NCBI GenBank assembly: GCA_029242325.1
Contig: JAQWUD010000016.1
Location: forward strand, 221,766-285,765
Direction: 5' to 3'
DNA length: 64,000 nucleotides
DNA from: Luminiphilus sp.
GTDB lineage: Bacteria > Pseudomonadota > Gammaproteobacteria > Pseudomonadales > Halieaceae
Below are positions 1 to 8,188 of the stretch, in pieces. The position numbers and the translations under genes are program-made. The number at the start of each line of letters is the position of its first letter. Within the stretch, counting starts at the first letter, position 1. Below the pieces are notes generated by a model. It saw only the letters and a program-made list of their open reading frames with translations, was not told where the DNA came from and did no database searches.

Positions 1-2172
1 CATAAGACCCAAGACAAGGCCGGCAGCCAACAGATTCGGCGCGAGTGCTAGTAACGCTATGGAAAGCGATCGGAATAACGCCCAGAACATCAGCCCGATG
101 GCAGTGAAGACGGCGCCCAGCGTCATAATCTGCGACTGAAACAGACTCTGTAGCACGTTGTTATAAAGCACCAGTAAAGAAGTAAATCGCAATCTGTCGG
201 GTTCGATACCCGTCCGCTCAAGAATCTCTGCGCGCAGTTCCCGCAAGTAGGTATCGCGCCGCAAAGACTCGCTGGTTTCGCGAACCCTCACACTGAGGCG
301 CGTCTCCTGACCGGCAGCAAAATAGTAGGGCGTCACCAATGCGTCATTCACATCGTCTGGCAGGCTGCTCTCAATCAGCGCCAGCTCGACTCCACCGAGT
401 TTCCCTCCGTACAGGCCATCCATCACCTCGAAGGCTGTCGACAGCGACAGCACTTTGCCGCTTTCTTCCCTCGCGGTAATGATCTCTTGCACTTCATCAA
501 TAAGTTGCCGCCCCGGCACCGAAAACCAATAACCCGCGCGCTCGCTGTCCTCTGCGCCAAACCCGAAATCAATGCCGAAGGCCTCATCAAAGAAACCATC
601 GCCCTCTTCCCAATCATCGGTGCCTGGGGAGGTTTCCGCGCTATCGACCGCCTCCACATCAGCGGGCGCCAACAAGATCACATCGAGCGGAATCGTACCG
701 CCCAGCCGGGCGTCAAGAAGTTCCATGCCCTGATAGATTTCTGTGTGCTCTTTAAAATAGTCGATGAAGCGATTCTCGACTTCAAGCGCGCGGATTCCTG
801 CCACAGAAAGAACAACGAGGCCCATTGTCACCACGACCACCGACCGGCCATGGCGTTCAACGATCCCTGCGAATCGGGCGGTAAACGGCACATCGGGCTT
901 GCCGGTCGTCGACAAGGTTCTGTCGGGGATGATCGCCATGAGCGCGGGGACTACCGTGAAAGCCGAGCAAAACCCGATCACGATGCCGGTTGTCATCATC
1001 CACCCAAAATCGATTACCGGTTGAAGCCCCGCCACTACCAGAGAAGCAAAAGCCACGATCGTTGTCATGGCGGTGTACAGGCAGGGCACCAACATCAAGC
1101 GAGTTGCGTCCGCCGCGAGTTTTTTTTGCGGTGTATCGGGCTGCTTGTGCTGCAATTCTCGATAGCGCACGACAAGGTGTATCGAGAGTGACAGGGTAAC
1201 AATCAAGAGCACGGCAACCGAATTGGAAGAGATGACGGTCATACGCCAATCGGTACCAGCTAACACCCCCAGTAGCAGTGTGGCGGTGCTACTGCAGGCA
1301 AACAGCGGGATAAATACCCACTTCAGACTCCGAAAAATCAGCCACAACACGATCGCCATCACGGCTAAAATCGCAGTGCCAAAGGTGACCAAATCGGAGC
1401 GGACGAATGCCATCATGTCCGCGGCGATCATGGGCACGCCGCCAACGAAAATTCTGGCGTACGGCCTAAAACGCTCCGCAACCGCCCTCACGGAAGCGAC
1501 CACCCGATCTCGCTCAGTGGCTATCCTCGCCAATGACTGATCATATGCCGCCTCTACCTGCTGCAACCGAAGTATGCCCGGGGCATCCAGTTGTTCTAAT
1601 CGAGCGAGCTCGCGCAACGACTCCCGCTCCACCAACAATGCCTCTGCTTCAGCGTCCCGCTGCAGAGACACCTGAACGGCCGTCAGATCCCCTTCCTCGC
1701 TGACCAAAAGATTCCGATAGATAGGGCTCGAAGTCAGCTCAGCCAGCGCAAGCGCTCGATCGACAGTCGGGTCGCGTAAGGTAGGCATGCTATTCGCACT
1801 GGCTAAATCTGTGAGTGACAGCGGAGGGCTCTCAAGGAGTGGCACATCCAGTAGCGTCGTCACGCCCTGCACCCCCGGCAGACGCGACAATTCGTCAGCC
1901 ATAGCGGCCAAAGGCTCAAGCGAATCAGGCGACAAAAGCGCGACACCCGGCTCCCAGGTCAGGATCAGAAACTCATTACCCGCATATTTTTCTGAAGACG
2001 ACCGAAAGTAGGCCAGGTCAGGATCACCCTGGAGCAAAAGCGAATCCGAGGAGGCATCGAGTCTGAGCTTGGGGAGTTGCCAGAGCGCACTTGCCACAAT
2101 CAGGGCGAAGCACAGGAGCACCAACCAAGGTCGCCGAAGGATCAACTCATAAAACCGCTCTGCAATACTCAC
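1..2172 (-). CDS. RND/MMPL-family transporter, C-terminus cut by window edge
   Basis: About 724 codons are present and the frame runs off the left edge. The protein is an inner-membrane exporter of the RND superfamily, MMPL-like type. A first membrane helix lies near residues 15-31 (PWLVLLCFALIVASALW), followed by a large periplasmic loop. A cluster of helices then begins around VTFGTAILAVMAIVLWLIF, a second loop follows, and another cluster (LGAVFTAIGLMFWALF) is cut off. This duplicated layout is typical of the family. The start is taken as GTG at 2172, two bases after the mpl stop, so the gene is probably cotranscribed with mpl. The substrate cannot be told from sequence; lipids or hydrophobic compounds are usual for the family. 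Family assignment is firm; start and function are less so. Confidence 0.85.
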   Translation of the reverse strand, partial: MSIAERFYELILRRPWLVLLCFALIVASALWQLPKLRLDASSDSLLLQGDPDLAYFRSSSEKYAGNEFLILTWEPGVALLSPDSLEPLAAMADELSRLPGVQGVTTLLDVPLLESPPLSLTDLASANSMPTLRDPTVDRALALAELTSSPIYRNLLVSEEGDLTAVQVSLQRDAEAEALLVERESLRELARLEQLDAPGILRLQQVEAAYDQSLARIATERDRVVASVRAVAERFRPYARIFVGGVPMIAADMMAFVRSDLVTFGTAILAVMAIVLWLIFRSLKWVFIPLFACSSTATLLLGVLAGTDWRMTVISSNSVAVLLIVTLSLSIHLVVRYRELQHKQPDTPQKKLAADATRLMLVPCLYTAMTTIVAFASLVVAGLQPVIDFGWMMTTGIVIGFCSAFTVVPALMAIIPDRTLSTTGKPDVPFTARFAGIVERHGRSVVVVTMGLVVLSVAGIRALEVENRFIDYFKEHTEIYQGMELLDARLGGTIPLDVILLAPADVEAVDSAETSPGTDDWEEGDGFFDEAFGIDFGFGAEDSERAGYWFSVPGRQLIDEVQEIITAREESGKVLSLSTAFEVMDGLYGGKLGGVELALIESSLPDDVNDALVTPYYFAAGQETRLSVRVRETSESLRRDTYLRELRAEILERTGIEPDRLRFTSLLVLYNNVLQSLFQSQIMTLGAVFTAIGLMFWALFRSLSIALLALAPNLLAAGLVLGLM

Positions 2173-2174
2173 TG

Positions 2175-3548
2175 CTACACTGCTCCATCCAGCGCCGCCA
2201 ACAAGCGGCCATGGAGACCATCAAAGCCGCCATTGCTCATGATTACCACGCTATCCCCCGACGCAGTTAGCGTCAGGAGCCTTTCAATAATCGCTTCTGT
2301 GTTGAAGAGTACTTCGTGTCCCACCTCGCCGCCCACCGCACTTTCAAGCTCCCAATCCAAACCTGACGGCTGTAGCCACAAAGTATTGCTCGCCGATCGA
2401 GTGCAGTCTGCAAGCGTCGCGCTGTGCTCTCCGAGGCGCATGGTATTGGAGCGCGGTTCGATCACGGCAACCAGTTTCCCGGATGCCGTCTGCGCCCGCA
2501 ACGCCTCGAGTGTGCTAGCAATAGCCGTCGGGTGATGGGCGAAATCGTCGTACACCGCGACGCCGGCCGGGCAACCAATCAATTCCAGTCTTCGCTTTAC
2601 GCCTCGGAATGTCGTCAACGCAGTGACAGCGTGCTCCAACGTCACGCCCACATGCGCTGCGGCAGCGATGGCTGCTGTCGCGTTCGCAGCATTATGTTCG
2701 CCAATTAATGACCAGCCAAGACTCGCAGTCTCGCCAGTCGGAGAGGTCACGACCAGCTGATCCGCCTGAGCGGACAGCGCGCGCCATGACCAGCACGCCT
2801 CATTCCCATGCTTGATGGGCTGGACCGTTACAACGGGTGTCCAAACTCCTCGCTGCAGAACCCTATCGATGGCCATCCCGGGGCCGCGAATGATCTGGCC
2901 CTCACCCGGGACACAGCGCACTAAATGGTGGAACTGCGTCTCGATGGCTGCCAGATCTGGAAAGATGTCGGCATGGTCATACTCCAGATTGTTGATCACC
3001 AACGTGCGCGGACGGTAATGAACAAACTTGGAGCGCTTGTCGAAAAACGCAGCGTCATACTCGTCTGCCTCGACGACGAAAAACCGGCCACCCCCCAACC
3101 TGGCCGAGATCTCAAAATTCCCGGGCACACCACCGATCAAAAAGCCGGGTTCCAGCCCCGCACAGTCCAATATCCAGGCCAACATGCTGGCGGTACTGGT
3201 TTTACCGTGGGTGCCCGCTACGGCCAGCACCCACTGATCTTGCAAAATATGTCTACCCAACCATTCAGGCCCCGAGACATACCGCAAGCCTCTGCTGAGC
3301 GTCGCCTCAACAACAGGGAGACCTCGGGACAGTGCGTTACCCACCACCACGCAGCCGGGGGTTGGCGTTAGCTGTTCCTCGCCATAGCCATCGACCAGCG
3401 GGATACCACTGTCGGCTAGCTGGGTGCTCATAGGGGGGTATATATTGCGGTCAGATCCCGTCACGTCAAAACCCGACTCCCTCGCGAGCAACGCCAATCC
3501 GCCCATGAAGGTACCGCATATACCCAGAATATGAATGTGATCAGACAA
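2175..3548 (-). CDS. mpl: UDP-MurNAc:L-Ala-gamma-D-Glu-meso-DAP ligase (murein recycling)
   Basis: This cytoplasmic Mur-ligase joins recycled murein tripeptide to UDP-MurNAc, bypassing MurC-MurE. The N-terminal dinucleotide-like motif GICGTFMGGLALLA (residues 9-22) and the ATP-binding motif GTHGKTST (112-119) are visible, followed by EADEYDAAFFDKRSKF and DDFAHHP, which typify Mpl over MurC. A longer reading to 3641 exists, but the TTG at 3548 is preferred: it has a GGAG-type ribosome site just upstream and gives 457 residues, the length of E. coli Mpl. The 3' end runs directly into the MMPL gene. The 5' side is divergent from the phosphofructokinase, so the ~100 bp between them should hold both promoters. 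Assignment is very secure; the TTG start is moderately so. Confidence 0.93.
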   Translation of the reverse strand: MSDHIHILGICGTFMGGLALLARESGFDVTGSDRNIYPPMSTQLADSGIPLVDGYGEEQLTPTPGCVVVGNALSRGLPVVEATLSRGLRYVSGPEWLGRHILQDQWVLAVAGTHGKTSTASMLAWILDCAGLEPGFLIGGVPGNFEISARLGGGRFFVVEADEYDAAFFDKRSKFVHYRPRTLVINNLEYDHADIFPDLAAIETQFHHLVRCVPGEGQIIRGPGMAIDRVLQRGVWTPVVTVQPIKHGNEACWSWRALSAQADQLVVTSPTGETASLGWSLIGEHNAANATAAIAAAAHVGVTLEHAVTALTTFRGVKRRLELIGCPAGVAVYDDFAHHPTAIASTLEALRAQTASGKLVAVIEPRSNTMRLGEHSATLADCTRSASNTLWLQPSGLDWELESAVGGEVGHEVLFNTEAIIERLLTLTASGDSVVIMSNGGFDGLHGRLLAALDGAV

Positions 3549-3651
3549 GGGGGTTCTCCACACTAAGAAGAGGTTATCACGCGCAGTTTGCCATTGCGTC
3601 TCGTGGGGACTACGGTACGCACTTCTCTCGCGTCCAGCCAAGTGCTTGATA

Positions 3652-4911
3652 ATGAAAAAACGTAACCTTTTCTACGCCCAATCTGGGGGTGTAACACCGG
3701 TAATCAATGCTTCCGCAGCAGGTGTCATCGAGGCGGCTACAGAGTATCCAGCTCGAATCGGTAAAGTTTTCGCAGGCCACAACGGTATTTTGGGTGCACT
3801 GCGCGAGGAACTAATCGACACATCGCGAGAGACTCGCCGCGCCATTCAGGGGCTGAAGAACACGCCCGGCGGTGCATTTGGATCTTGCCGATACAAAATG
3901 AAAAGTCTTGAAGAAAATCGTGCCGAGTACGAGCGACTTATTAGCGTATTCCGGGCACATAACATCGGCTATTTTCTGTACAACGGCGGCGGGGACTCTG
4001 CAGACACCTGCCTAAAGGTGTCCCAGATGAGTGCGCAAATGGGATATCCCATTCAGGCCATTCACGTGCCGAAAACGATCGATAACGACCTGCCGCTCAC
4101 CGATAATTGTCCCGGCTTCGGGTCCGTCGCAAAATACGTAGCAATCTCCACGCGTGAAGCGGCATTGGATATCGAGTCAATGTGCGCCACATCGACCAAG
4201 GTTTTCATCCTCGAAGTAATGGGTAGGCATGCGGGCTGGATCGCGGGCGCCAGTGCGCTGGCCGCTAACGAGAGAGGCGACGCGCCTCACCTCATCCTGT
4301 TTCCAGAAATTGCTTTCGATCAAAGGCGATTCCTCAATAAAGTCACGCAGAGTGTGGAGCGCTACGGCTATTGCGTCGTCGTTGCCTCCGAAGGAGCCAG
4401 CACAGCAGACGGGCGGTTACTGTCTGATCAGGGGGAGCGGGATGCCTTCGGCCACGCACAACTGGGAGGGCTGGCGCCTCTCCTCGCAGGCATGATCAAA
4501 GAGCACCTGGGATACAAATATCATTGGGCCGTCGCCGATTATCTGCAACGTGCGGCGCGCCATGTGGCAAGCCAAACAGATCTGGATCAGGCGATCTCAC
4601 TCGGTCGCGCGGCAGTCAAGCTCGCCATGGAAGGGGCCAATGCGGTGATGCCGACGGTGGAGCGCCGATCAAACAAACCCTATCGCTGGCGGATTGGCAC
4701 AGCGCCACTGCACAAGGTGGCGAATCGTGAAAAGAAAATGCCACGCCGATTCATTACCAAAGACGGCTTCGGTGTGACGGCTGCCGGCAGAGCCTACTTC
4801 GAGCCCCTCATTGCCGGCGAAGCCTACCCCAACTACGACAGAGGAATGCCTCGCTACACTCGCCTCAAAAAAATGCTGGTGCCAAAGCGCTGTGAACCCT
4901 GGGAAGAATGA
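3652..4911 (+). CDS. pfp: Pyrophosphate-dependent 6-phosphofructokinase
   Basis: The 419-residue product interconverts fructose-6-phosphate and fructose-1,6-bisphosphate, probably using PPi rather than ATP. The diagnostic site reads NGGGDS at residues 111-116; an Asp near the position occupied by Gly in ATP-dependent enzymes (GGDGS) is the hallmark of PPi use. The catalytic PKTIDND follows at 140-146 and MGRHAGWIAG at about 190-199 binds sugar phosphate. ATG at 3652 is chosen over TTG at 3646 in the same frame; no strong ribosome site precedes either. The enzyme is reversible and can serve both glycolysis and gluconeogenesis. The gene is divergent from mpl and convergent with the VanY-type peptidase. 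Donor specificity is inferred from the motif. Confidence 0.92.
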   Translation: MKKRNLFYAQSGGVTPVINASAAGVIEAATEYPARIGKVFAGHNGILGALREELIDTSRETRRAIQGLKNTPGGAFGSCRYKMKSLEENRAEYERLISVFRAHNIGYFLYNGGGDSADTCLKVSQMSAQMGYPIQAIHVPKTIDNDLPLTDNCPGFGSVAKYVAISTREAALDIESMCATSTKVFILEVMGRHAGWIAGASALAANERGDAPHLILFPEIAFDQRRFLNKVTQSVERYGYCVVVASEGASTADGRLLSDQGERDAFGHAQLGGLAPLLAGMIKEHLGYKYHWAVADYLQRAARHVASQTDLDQAISLGRAAVKLAMEGANAVMPTVERRSNKPYRWRIGTAPLHKVANREKKMPRRFITKDGFGVTAAGRAYFEPLIAGEAYPNYDRGMPRYTRLKKMLVPKRCEPWEE

Positions 4912-4944
4912 GGTGGCGGCAACCCATCGGCATCAGACCGCCAA

Positions 4945-5658
4945 TCACTGCAATGATCCTGTAATGGTCACAAACCGCTCGAGGAGTGCCTCAGCTTGGC
5001 TCTCTACCACACTTAACATGGCCAGTGGGTGATGCGATACACCCATTGCATCGGGCTTCCCTTGCCATAGCGGCAACAGCATGGCGGGCGTCGCGAGACC
5101 TTCGTAGAGTGCTGCAACGGGACGATAGCTGATGTGCCAAGCTTCTGGCGCCACACCGCCGTAATCAGCACTGTATGGCTTGAAAAAACCCTCTGCGTCG
5201 TCGGCCGCAATGCGCTCATCGAGCCAATGTGTCATGTCGGCGAATGGACCGCACACCTCATACTCGGAAGGAGAGAGACTGGGAACATAGTCTTCACTCA
5301 CTGCCGCGGCATCCCAGACATCCAGATCGGTTCCCCAGTGATGCCGGGAAGTGCCGGGCAAAGCTGAGAAGCGGAGTATGGCATCGCGCCAAGCAATATC
5401 AGGTTGCGAACCCCGTTCCAACACGCCGCCTTCAGCGTCGGTCACCGGCCGATCTCCCAACCATTTGCCATTCATGATCTGGTTTTGGCGGTCATAGTTC
5501 CTGAAGGCAGAGAGTCCCCGTAAGTCAAAACCTGCATCCGCCGCCCTGTGGATCAGCGCCTCGAAAGCGGCAGCCGTATCCGGATCAACACACAGACCTC
5601 CGCTCAGCGAGACGAGATGTGTGTTACTCAACCCCAACGCAATGAGTGATCGCTTCAT
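4945..5658 (-). CDS. VanY-type D-alanyl-D-alanine carboxypeptidase (M15B)
   Basis: This 237-residue zinc peptidase is related to VanY and LdcB and trims D-Ala or L,D-linked peptides from peptidoglycan. The M15 signature SRHHWGTDLD sits at residues 104-113, with H106 and D113 as zinc ligands. The second motif PEAWH at 171-175 supplies the catalytic Glu (E172) and third ligand (H175). No convincing signal peptide is visible: the N-terminus MKRSLIALGLSNTH is short and not clearly cleavable, so the location is uncertain. The start codon overlaps the sfsA stop by four bases (ATGA), indicating translational coupling on one transcript. Convergent with pfp. Family is clear, physiological substrate unknown. 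Confidence 0.85.
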   Translation of the reverse strand: MKRSLIALGLSNTHLVSLSGGLCVDPDTAAAFEALIHRAADAGFDLRGLSAFRNYDRQNQIMNGKWLGDRPVTDAEGGVLERGSQPDIAWRDAILRFSALPGTSRHHWGTDLDVWDAAAVSEDYVPSLSPSEYEVCGPFADMTHWLDERIAADDAEGFFKPYSADYGGVAPEAWHISYRPVAALYEGLATPAMLLPLWQGKPDAMGVSHHPLAMLSVVESQAEALLERFVTITGSLQ

Positions 5659-6362
5659 ATCGAGAACGAGTCTAGTTTGGTCATGGCGCGAGGATAGATG
5701 CCGTCCGTCGTGATGTCATTGAAAAGAACATAGACCTCAAGCCCGCACGCCATAACATCGAGTAGCTGTTCGGCATAAACGGGGTCAATGTCAGCGGCCG
5801 GCAACACCCTGCAGATCCCTTCATGCATGACACAAAATACCAGCGCAGAGCGATGGCCGCGGCGTAAAGCAGCGTGCAATTCATGAAGATGCTTGGTGGC
5901 ACGACGACTCACCGTATCGGGAAATGCGCCCTCACCTTGCCCGCGGTGGAGTGTGACGGACTTGACCTCGATGTATACGCCCTCTCCAGAGGGGACAAAA
6001 AAATCGACCCTTGAGTCCTGTCCCAAAGGAACCTCCCGGCACAAAACTTCGCTGGGCGAAAATAAATCGGGAAGCAATCCGTTCAGCAGTGCCTCTTCAA
6101 CCACACGATTCGCCAGCGCAGAATGGATACAAGCCAAACCGGCACCCGTTTGGACGAGCTCCCAGGTCCAGGGCAGCTTGCGTCGAGGGTTAGCATGATG
6201 TGACAACCAAACCGGCGCGTTGGGAGACTGACAGCCGGTCATAGCGCCCGTATTGGGGCAATGCGCTTGAACCACTGTTTTCTCGCCTTCTAGCTCAACA
6301 TCTGCCAGAAAACGTTTATATCGCGACTGTAATGCGCCTTTGGTCAACGTTGGGAACTTCAC
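5655..6362 (-). CDS. sfsA: Sugar fermentation stimulation protein A family
   Basis: The 235-residue product matches SfsA in length (E. coli 234) and content. It shows the N-terminal RYKRFLADVE and HCPNTGAMTGC segments of the OB-like domain, then a nuclease-like core with DFFV and EVKSVTL, resembling the PD-(D/E)xK arrangement. SfsA has been described as a DNA-binding protein affecting maltose metabolism, but its biochemical activity remains poorly known. Placement upstream of and overlapping the VanY-type gene, and beside dksA, is common in gammaproteobacteria (sfsA-dksA-gluQ). Start ATG at 6362; the gene is divergent from dksA. Confidence 0.93.
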   Translation of the reverse strand: MKFPTLTKGALQSRYKRFLADVELEGEKTVVQAHCPNTGAMTGCQSPNAPVWLSHHANPRRKLPWTWELVQTGAGLACIHSALANRVVEEALLNGLLPDLFSPSEVLCREVPLGQDSRVDFFVPSGEGVYIEVKSVTLHRGQGEGAFPDTVSRRATKHLHELHAALRRGHRSALVFCVMHEGICRVLPAADIDPVYAEQLLDVMACGLEVYVLFNDITTDGIYPRAMTKLDSFSI

Positions 6363-6530
6363 ATCTACATCGTCCTCTGCGCCTCATGACGCATAAAACC
6401 CGTCTGACATGCCATCCCGATCAAAAACCAAAATCAGCGCTAGCACCGATGAGAGAAGTCTGATAGCTTCCCGAGCCCAATTGGTTGCGACAATCTTCCG
6501 ACGCAACACTTTACGAGGAATCGGATCATT

Positions 6531-7232
6531 ATGGCCAGTCGAAAATCTGCCTCCAAAAAGGCACCAGCCAAAAAACAGGCTGGCAAGAAGGCCCGCGCGA
6601 AGAAAAAAGCAGTAGCCAAAAAAGCACCCGCCAAAAAAGCGCCCGCGAAGAAAAAAGCAGTAGCCAAAAAGGCACCCGCCAAAAAAGCGCCCGCAAAGAA
6701 AAAAGCAGTAGCCAAAAAGGCACCCGCCAAAAAAGCGCCCGCAAAGAAAAAAGCAGTAGCCAAAAAGGCACCCGCTAACAAGACCACCGCCAAGCTGGCT
6801 CGCGCAGTGGGGGAACTGCAGAAGTTTGACGACTTCAAACCCTACAAGCCCGGCCGCGGAGAGAGTTACATGAATGATGGGCAAATTGAGCACTTCAGAG
6901 CTATTTTGCTCAATTGGCGGGGTGAACTGGTTGATGAGGTATCCAGGACGGTATCTCACATGAAAGATGAGGCCGCCAATTTCCCGGATCCCGCAGATCG
7001 AGCCACGCAAGAAGAGGAGTTTAGCCTCGAGTTACGCACGCGCGATCGCGAGCGCAAGCTCATCAAAAAAATTGACTCTACGTTGGATCGGCTGCAAAAC
7101 GACGACTACGGGTATTGCGATGCATGCGGCATCGAAATTGGCGTTCAGCGGCTTGAGGCTAGACCCACCGCCACAATGTGCATAGACTGCAAGACGCTCG
7201 CCGAAATCAAGGAGCGTCAGGAGCTGGGTTGA
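6531..7232 (+). CDS. dksA: RNA polymerase-binding transcription factor DksA with Lys/Ala-rich N-terminal extension
   Basis: DksA enters the RNA polymerase secondary channel and, with ppGpp, drives the stringent response. The core from about residue 105 to 233 closely follows E. coli DksA: the coiled-coil tip FPDPADRA keeps both acidic residues (D153, D156), and the zinc finger uses C196, C199, C217 and C220. The unusual part is residues 1-90, almost entirely Lys, Ala and Pro, built from a 16-residue unit ([16 protein letters not shown]) repeated nearly four times; E. coli DksA is 151 residues against 233 here. This tail resembles histone H1-like or AlgP-like repeats and should bind nucleic acid. 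Start ATG 6531. The stop overlaps the proposed gluQ start, implying coupling. Confidence 0.95.
   Translation: MASRKSASKKAPAKKQAGKKARAKKKAVAKKAPAKKAPAKKKAVAKKAPAKKAPAKKKAVAKKAPAKKAPAKKKAVAKKAPANKTTAKLARAVGELQKFDDFKPYKPGRGESYMNDGQIEHFRAILLNWRGELVDEVSRTVSHMKDEAANFPDPADRATQEEEFSLELRTRDRERKLIKKIDSTLDRLQNDDYGYCDACGIEIGVQRLEARPTATMCIDCKTLAEIKERQELG
6597..6776 (+). repeat. 48-bp in-frame tandem repeat, ~3.75 copies, inside dksA
   Basis: Units begin at 6597, 6645, 6693 and 6741 (last partial). Each encodes [16 protein letters not shown]. Copies are nearly identical at DNA level, differing at a few wobble positions (GCG/GCA, AAA/AAG), so the array expanded recently or is kept homogeneous. Because 48 is divisible by three, copy-number change would alter tail length without breaking DksA. 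Confidence 0.95.
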
Positions 7233-8089
7233 ACAACAATCCCGTGGTTGAAGAGGACGTTCAGCCATACCGGGGGCGCTTTGCGCCCTCTCCCACTGGC
7301 CCCCTGCATGCGGGATCTTTGACTTCCGCCTTGGCCAGCTTTCTTGATGCACGATCGCTCAAAGGAATATGGCGACTCCGAATCGACGATATTGACCCAC
7401 CGCGGGCGGCTAAAGGGAGCGTCGAGGCGATCCGTTCAGCGCTGATTTCCCACGGGCTGATATGGGACGAACCCGTCCTCTACCAATCTTGGGCAAGCGA
7501 GTGTTATGAAAGAGCGTTGCGCCAGTTATCTGAGAAGGGCTGGCTGTTTCGGTGTATCTGCACCCGAACTCACCTGACAGCGCGTGGCACTTGTGGGCAG
7601 GCATGCGCAGATCAAAATATCTCCTCCGATTTACCACACAGCCTTCGCGTCAAAGTGGATCGGAGGCGGCTCACAGGATTCGAAGACCGTTTTCTTGGCA
7701 TGCAAACCGCTGCTCGGGCCGACGTCTCTGAGGATTTCATCGTAAAGCGCCGTGATGGGCTATACGCCTACCAACTGGCCGCAGCTGTGGATGATGCACA
7801 GCCGCATTTCACGCATATCGTACGCGGTGCCGACTTACTTACCTCTACCCACCGGCAACGTTGGCTTCAGGACCTGTTGGCGCTCGTATCACCATCGTAC
7901 GGACATGTTCCCTTAGTCTTCGATCGCCAAGGCCATAAACTCAGTAAACAAACGGGGGCACCTGCTCTCAACGTACACGCACCCGAAGACAACCTTCGCG
8001 CCAGCTTGAACCACCTGGACCAAGTCACCCCACCCACGACAGCCCGCACAGTCGCTGAAATCCTCGAGCACGCCATTGCACACTGGTAA
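7229..8089 (+). CDS. gluQ: Glutamyl-Q tRNA(Asp) synthetase
   Basis: This GluRS paralog lacks the anticodon domain and transfers glutamate onto queuosine in tRNA-Asp. The HIGH-like motif [15 protein letters not shown] is near the N-terminus; the zinc region CICTRTHL with GTCGQAC and the KMSKS-equivalent KLSKQTG are all present. TTG at 7229 is chosen because AGGAG lies five bases upstream (7219-7223) and gives a 286-residue protein. GTG at 7244 is an alternative, and the longer reading from 7178 would overlap dksA heavily. The TTG overlaps the dksA stop codon. dksA-gluQ linkage is widespread in gammaproteobacteria. Confidence 0.93.
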   Translation: MNNNPVVEEDVQPYRGRFAPSPTGPLHAGSLTSALASFLDARSLKGIWRLRIDDIDPPRAAKGSVEAIRSALISHGLIWDEPVLYQSWASECYERALRQLSEKGWLFRCICTRTHLTARGTCGQACADQNISSDLPHSLRVKVDRRRLTGFEDRFLGMQTAARADVSEDFIVKRRDGLYAYQLAAAVDDAQPHFTHIVRGADLLTSTHRQRWLQDLLALVSPSYGHVPLVFDRQGHKLSKQTGAPALNVHAPEDNLRASLNHLDQVTPPTTARTVAEILEHAIAHW

Positions 8090-8120
8090 TCGCAGTCGAG
8101 GCACCATGGGGGCAGCAATG

Positions 8121-8160
8121 TGTTACCTTTTCACTCGACCGGTGACATTCTCCGGTAACA
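8121..8160 (+). promoter_or_regulatory. Candidate CbrB-type operator upstream of the sigma-54 activator gene
   Basis: TGTTAC at 8121-8126 and GTAACA at 8155-8160 form an inverted pair 28 bp apart, with a related CCGGTGACA (8139-8147) repeating CCGGTAACA (8152-8160). Known CbrB sites in Pseudomonas use the same half-sites (TGTTAC-spacer-GTAACA). The position 29 bp before the ATG suggests autoregulation. Inference from motif only. Confidence 0.45.
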
Positions 8161-8188
8161 ACCGGGGACGCCAGCCGCACGAGGCAGC

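Noticed and set aside
487..1191. Long plus-strand open frame inside the MMPL transporter gene
   Set aside because: It is the antisense shadow of the transporter reading; its translation is rich in His, Arg and Cys without any domain.
6485..6778. Repeat-rich open frames overlapping the dksA tail on both strands
   Set aside because: They are alternative readings of the 48-bp tandem array; only the dksA frame continues into a conserved protein.
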